From: Anadara kagoshimensis
Taxonomy: Eukaryota; Mollusca; Bivalvia; Arcoida; Arcidae
Assembly: GCA_021292105.1 (NCBI GenBank)
Contig: CM037861.1
Location: 43,896,310 to 43,960,309, forward strand
Direction: 5' to 3'
Length of the DNA: 64,000 nucleotides
This document shows positions 58,795-64,000 of this stretch, one piece after another (positions within the stretch are counted from its first letter, which is position 1; every line of letters begins with the position of its first letter). The notes under the pieces were generated by a model. The model was not told the DNA's origin. It saw only the letters and a list, made by a program, of their open reading frames with translations, and did no database searches. A program made the position numbers and the translations under genes.

Positions 58795-59240
58795 TTGCTT
58801 ACATTAACATATATATGTACTTACAATATAAGAGTCTGTATCCGTAGAATTAAATATCCAAATACACAGAAATTGAATATTGAATCACAAACAACCCCGG
58901 TTGTGTACAACAACAAAAAATGGCGATCCGACCGTATTACTATTTTTAGATATAGGGGGAAATACCGGAAGTATAAATAATTGTTACTATGTGTAGTTTC
59001 CACCTTTCTTGGCGCATCAACAAGGTAGGCAACATTTAATGCACTTTAGATCAATCACATTCTAGATACGATCTAAATTTTCTTATTTCCAATGAAAACA
59101 AAACTCACTTTTAAACTTACTCATAGTATATATGTGTGATATGACACGGCGAGCGCGTGAAGTACATAGCCTTAGTATTACTTTGTATATTGGTTAAGAT
59201 CGGCAATGGTTAAGAAATAGGTTAAGGTACAGATTTGCAT
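58795..59240. repeat. Diverged third copy of the 11300-11830 repeat
   Basis: Retains CTTACAATAT, AAATATCCAAA, CCCGGTTGTGTACAA, ATGGCGAT, ATGACAC and ATTGGTTAAGA blocks in the same order as 11390-11830, with long diverged stretches between. Confidence 0.5.
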
Positions 59241-59330
59241 ATGGGTCAAAGTTTAAACTTTATTACATCACATTTTCCTAAATAGTAATAAAACCAACAA
59301 CAACAATAATAATATTTTTATCAAGTCCAG

Positions 59331-59332
59331 TT

Positions 59333-59365
<33 letters not shown>

Positions 59366-59370
59366 CGTGT

Positions 59371-59421
<51 letters not shown>

Positions 59422-59450
59422 GCACACAGTGACACACACGCACGCACATT
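59331..59450. repeat. (CA)n microsatellite
   Basis: Interrupted CA tract with an ACGC tail. The frame read through its complement (59268-59507) is an artefact. Confidence 0.95.
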
Positions 59451-60669
59451 TTCAGTATGGTCATTACAATTACAATTCATACCGTAGCTTAGCGGCAATA
59501 ATTGCATACATATTACATAAATATTAAATATGTATTTATAAGTAACTTGTTCTTTTGTGTTTCAGCATTATGTATTTTGTATTATTGTGCATTATAATTG
59601 GACTATAAGTTGCAAGTGCCGACATCAAGGAGTCTGTTTCCATCAAAATAAAAAAATAACAGCAAGAAAGAGAGAAAAAATAGATCTTCCCTGAATAGCA
59701 CATGAAATGAAATCTTTAATTCGGAAAAATGTTTTATAATAACATGAGAAACGACCATAATCACATCTAAATAAAACAAACTACCAAACAATTGCTGTTG
59801 AAACTAAACTCGAAACACAGAAAGGCTAGTGCACATATTTGGAACGCGTTGTTGTTATGATGATGACACTGATATATAAGCACCAAAAGTTAGAGAAGTG
59901 TTGGAATTATATAAATATTCTGAGAAAAGATACGACAGGAAAATGAATATACCCTTAGAAGTGACCCTTATTGGACTGATACACAGTGACACAAATCCAT
60001 AATCAGCAGTGTTTAAACCTCACTTCCTCTTTTTTTCAATTTTGGCCTGCCGAGTAACCGAAAACCATAACACTTTCATCTATTCTTTCACTGTCCACAA
60101 TTCCAAACACCCCTTTCACCCGTGACACACATCCACTAATTTTAGATAGATAGAAAAACATACCACAATAAACAATATCACTCCGGACATCTTTAAAGTA
60201 GAAGAAAAATTTACCGACATTCCTTCCTTATGTGACCATTTTCCATCCACATATTCCTGGAATTAACATTACACAACTAATGGAGTAGAAAGGCTACTTA
60301 CTTACTTTGCCCTTATAAGGCCACTCGTCCAGGAAAATAACAGCAACAATCCTAGTCCGACTAATCAGCCAACTAAACCCCTATTAAATTTTTTTTGCTT
60401 GTAACTGGCTAATTTATTAAATCTATCTCTTTACTGGAGAATTTCCACTTGATTGCCGTCAAGCAAATCATGATCATCCCGGTTTTAAAGGAGAAAAATA
60501 TTTTGAAAGCTACTTTTATAATAATTACGTATGCACGTATTTACTTAAATGCGTGCGGACATAGTAACTAGTAGAGCAAAACCATATTGTTTTCTATATG
60601 GATCTGCCAAATACGAGTCAGTCTATAGATTTCTTAAACACCTTGATACATTAAGGTACTAGTATACAA
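59451..60669. other. No gene seen
   Basis: Unique AT-rich DNA. No frame, repeat family or RNA gene was recognised. Confidence 0.45.
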
Positions 60670-61250
60670 ACAGATATGATTATTTTTGATTTTTCAAAAG
60701 CCTTTGACCGTGATAGTTCCCCCATAAAAGGTCTCTTTTGAAACTTAAAAATTAAGATATCCGTGGTAACACCTTAAATTGTATAGCTTCGTTTGTTTCC
60801 AACTGACACCAACAAGTTGTATCTAAGGGTAAACATCAAGCCAGTTGCCAGTAAAAAGGGGAGTACTACAAGGATATGTTTAGGGTCTCCTCCTATTTGT
60901 TAATTTTATTAATGACCTACCGCCTTCAGTCTCTACTTTGCAGGTGACTGGATGTTATATAGACCAATCAGAGTCTTGAATGATTATCATATCTTATAAG
61001 TCGATCATTTGTGCCTCGATCAGTTCCATCCTGACAAATTTGTGTCTATCCACCACTGTTTCCAGAAAACCAATTTCTTAAAGATATTTATTGAAACGAC
61101 ATACCCTGGAGTCTGTTGAAGGGGTGAATACTGAATACATGCAACTTGGTGTCACTAACCAGCAATATGCTGGACTACCAGCATCCACAACACCAGGTCT
61201 AAAACCAATAAATTAATTACTTGGTTTCTTAATGCGCAAATATGCATCGG
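60670..61250 (+). pseudogene. Decayed non-LTR retrotransposon reverse transcriptase
   Basis: IIFDFSKAFDR matches RT motif A, GVLQGYV-stop-GLLLFVNFINDLP matches motif B (GVPQGSVLGPLLF type), and after a frameshift FAGDWMLYRPIRVLND matches FADD motif C with one catalytic Asp changed to Gly. FHPDKF and QLGVTNQQ follow. The order and motifs fit Jockey/CR1-type LINEs. Stops and frameshifts make it inactive. Confidence 0.8.
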
Positions 61251-61654
61251 CATATTACATCATATACTTGATAAGATAATTGACGCGAATTTGTGCTTCA
61301 AAACGGATAAACGGATTGCCTCCAAGGTTTCGACACTATGTTTTCCATAGTTGCAATTCGATATCTTGGTCTGAAAAAATACTGTTTTGCATTTTATTTC
61401 GTTGACATGACAATACAAAGATTTATTATTTACACGTTGTTGTAGAGCTTGTTCCCACGATGAGAACTTTATACAACGAAGCAAGCTGCTTACAAATAAA
61501 CGGTTGACCCAGGGATATTGCAAGCCTAGTGATCAGGGCCCTCAAAAAGTTTTATGGCCGTCATCGCAGTATTGTTGATAAGTTTGATGTCTGTGTCCAG
61601 GATTTCCCTTGATATAATTCCATATTCCTTTCATTCAATTTTGATTACACACGT

Positions 61655-61860
61655 GGCGAGTGTAGCTAGCTAAACATGAGGTGCTTACCCTTCTGGAGCA
61701 CCCGGTCTCACTTCCATGGTGGAAGTTCTCGTGTTTTACTTAGCTTTTCAAAGTTTTTAATTTGCTTCTGGGTTGTGATTTGGATATTGATTAGTACTTT
61801 TGTTTTTTATTTCAAATATTTTACTTTGCTTTGGAATTGTGATTTTGACATGGGTTAGTA
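61655..61860. repeat. Dispersed repeat family R, right-flank copy
   Basis: GTAGCTAGCTAAACA, CTTCTGGAGCACCCGGTC, TTTCAAAGTTT and two TTGTGATTT blocks. Lies about 0.4 kb past the LINE relic. Confidence 0.6.
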
Positions 61861-61872
61861 TGTTCTATACGC

Positions 61873-62563
61873 GTACATACATAGTGCAGACCTGTCGAAA
61901 GTATAGCACGAAAATTAGTCGAAGCTAGACTGCCTGGTGCCGGAGATATGGATAGCTAGTGTTCGTAAAGCTGTCGAGAGATAGCTAGCTGTCAAGATGT
62001 AGCTAGCTTAAAGTTTAACACTGCGATAACGAAATAGTTTTAAAACCAAATCAAACGAGTTCTGGAAAAATCATCCCATCAAGTTTGATCCTATGTGTTA
62101 TAAAATGTGCGATACCAGACCACCAGTTTACAAGTCTATGGAAGATAAATATGCACATCCACAAGTCAACACACACTTTTAATGGTGTCTAGGTTGGTAC
62201 GAAATGGATACCAAGTGACCGAAAAGCTTACACCGGAGATGGATAGTAGTTGTTGAAAATAAAGACCTTACAAAGGGTCGAGACGAGCTTCCGATATTTT
62301 TATACCATCCATTCCCTGGTCACCATATGGAGGGAATATGGAAATGACTTTGGACATTGATACTCCGTTCTTCGTCTACAGTGAAGAGACTGGCTGTAAT
62401 ATGGAAAATTGCTTATCCATAAATTACTGTGATATTTTCTGCAATACCATGGTCATGAAGAATCCACAATATAAACGCATTTACAATGTCTGGATGATAT
62501 TTATTAAATTAAAAAACTACTAAAGTTATGACAAATTTGAAAAGATCATTGGTACAATGAAAT

Positions 62564-62611
<48 letters not shown>

Positions 62612-63143
62612 CAGGAGCAGCATACGTACATGGAACCACAAACAAGACAAAAAACCACAGTGTTATTAAAACTTATACACTATATCTTCTAAAATTATTG
62701 ATAATCTATATTAAAATTATATTATCCGAATCAAGAGTTCCTACATAGACACTTAATGCATACAATTGGTATAAATGTTCTGCAGACCTAAATTCAAATT
62801 GGAAATTCGTTTTTCTTTTGACAGATGTTGTCTATAGTACAGGATCAATTTGTCGATACTGACAAAAGTTCATGTTCAGTACAGACCTGTAGAATGTTTC
62901 ATCTTGTTAATATCCACAAGCAAGTATCAATCACATCAAGGTGAAAACAATGTACATGTGTGCAATGTGTTTAATACTAAGCTAACAAAAACGGGTTGAA
63001 GCCCGAAAATGACCAAAAGATTATCGAGAGATAGATTGCAGCTTCCAAAACACTATCAAGACAAGTCTAATGAGAATCCGAGATGGGCTGCTGATTTGGT
63101 ACCGTAAGTCTTAAATCTTCGACAGGTCTGTACTGTACATACA
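61873..63143. mobile_element. Candidate 1.25-kb TIR transposon with 9-bp TSD
   Basis: GTACATACA at 61873-61881 and 63135-63143 flanks 17-bp inverted ends, AGTGCAGACCTGTCGAA (61883-61899) and its complement with one mismatch (63118-63134). One extra T sits between the left TSD and the end. A 9-bp duplication suggests Mutator-like, 8 bp would suggest hAT. The interior has a (CA)n tract (62569-62608), an internal CAGACCTGT copy near 62881, and no transposase. Confidence 0.6.
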
Positions 63144-63649
63144 ATAAAATCGGGTAATGAAAGAGAAAAAAATACGTTAAAACATTAAAACACATTCAAC
63201 AAAAAAAGTTAAGGACCACATCAAAAACATTATGTAATTTAATGTATATCTCATCTCATTTCATCTTCACATTCTTATAATTTCATTAATAAGGTTTAAT
63301 TTTATGCACAGAAATTTACTTCATTACATCATTTGAAACAAGAAGAGAACAAGAACAAAATACAGATGAATTATATTTTTTTCAGTTTTTAGAGTTTAAT
63401 TTCAAATCTTACAATGGTCCCTAACTTTTTTTTGTTGAGTATACATACTACCAATATACAGAAGGAAAAATGTTACACACTCTTTATGTCAATGTGTTGT
63501 ATTGCACCAAACCACAAGTTCTCGCACAAATAAAACCATGGAATTTGAAAAATCTACTTCACCTCTTAAATGTTGGTTAAAAATCAGCTCTGAATAACGA
63601 TAATATTTAGAACTGATTGTTCCCTGAAAGACAATGGTACAAGCACACT

Positions 63650-63910
63650 CACATCTCACCCTTGAAACACTCGTAGTTCCAGATTACAAAAATACACTGG
63701 TCCATATGTTCAAATGGTAAGTTAATCCCTGTATGGAGAATAAATAAAGTTCTGATTCCACTTAAATAAATATTTCTCATACATATCTCACCCTTCAAAA
63801 CACTCTTATAGATTACAAAAATACACTCGTTCCTATGTTCAAATGGTAAATTAATCACTGTATGGAGAATAAATAAAGTTCTGATTCCATTTAAATAAAT
63901 ATCTCTTATA
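63650..63910. repeat. Two-copy tandem repeat, about 128 bp
   Basis: CATCTCACCCTTGAAACACTC through TTAAATAAATAT occurs twice. The internally repeated minus-strand frame here is a by-product. Confidence 0.85.
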
Positions 63911-64000
63911 TACACTTATTGGAATGTACGTATCATATATAGAACTGTTGTTTAGGAATTCTGGTTCAAAAACTTAACAATCTGGACCCGGTTGTTCAAA

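Noticed and set aside
59268..59507. VCVCVC-rich minus-strand frame
   Set aside because: It is a translation of the (CA)n tract.
63649..63915. Internally repeated 88-codon minus-strand frame
   Set aside because: The protein repeat reflects a two-copy DNA tandem repeat; no other support.

Overview
This window is animal nuclear DNA, almost certainly from a bivalve mollusc. It is AT-rich, intron-bearing and dominated by repeats. The bivalve signs are pearl/HINE-like rolling-circle elements with tandem cores, a Steamer-like Ty3/gypsy element, tRNA-headed molluscan SINEs, and one spliced RING-finger gene in two copies. No species call is made. All identities were judged by eye, without alignment software.

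The main architecture is a direct tandem duplication. Unit A (1 to about 28197) and unit B (28912 to about 55977) run collinearly; position 1 matches 28912. Both carry the same old repeats and the same minus-strand gene. Between them, 28198-28911 has no counterpart at the right end of unit B. Sequence from about 55978 to 64000 is outside the duplication, although 57.3-59.2 kb holds a diverged relative of part of the unit.

Since duplication each unit has gained its own insertions, so each copy serves as an empty-site control for the other. Unit A carries a three-level nest: a hAT-like element (1588-10894), interrupted by a long-inverted-repeat TTAA element (2355-10429), itself interrupted by a young Steamer-like retroelement (2697-7359). 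It also has one HINE (14075-15897). Unit B carries an ISL2EU/HARBI1-like DNA transposon relict (about 33787-38521) with another TTAA element inside it, two HINEs (47057-48788, 49348-50769), a pogo/Tigger-like MITE (51450-52339) and smaller foldback insertions. Mariner relics, the hAT-like element and several dispersed repeats are shared and so predate the duplication.

The only host gene I can support is on the minus strand: four coding exons at 27445-23640 (unit A, 374 aa) and 55221-50830 (unit B, 360 aa). The predicted protein has N-terminal membrane segments, an acidic linker, a heptad-repeat coiled coil and a C-terminal IAP-like RING, which suggests a membrane-anchored ubiquitin E3 ligase. 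Both copies are open and splice identically, but their coiled coils differ by 14 residues.

The right flank (55978-64000) is gene-poor: two SINEs, a MITE, a decayed LINE reverse transcriptase, CA/GA microsatellites and a candidate 1.25-kb transposon with a target duplication. No complete tRNA, rRNA or CRISPR locus was seen.
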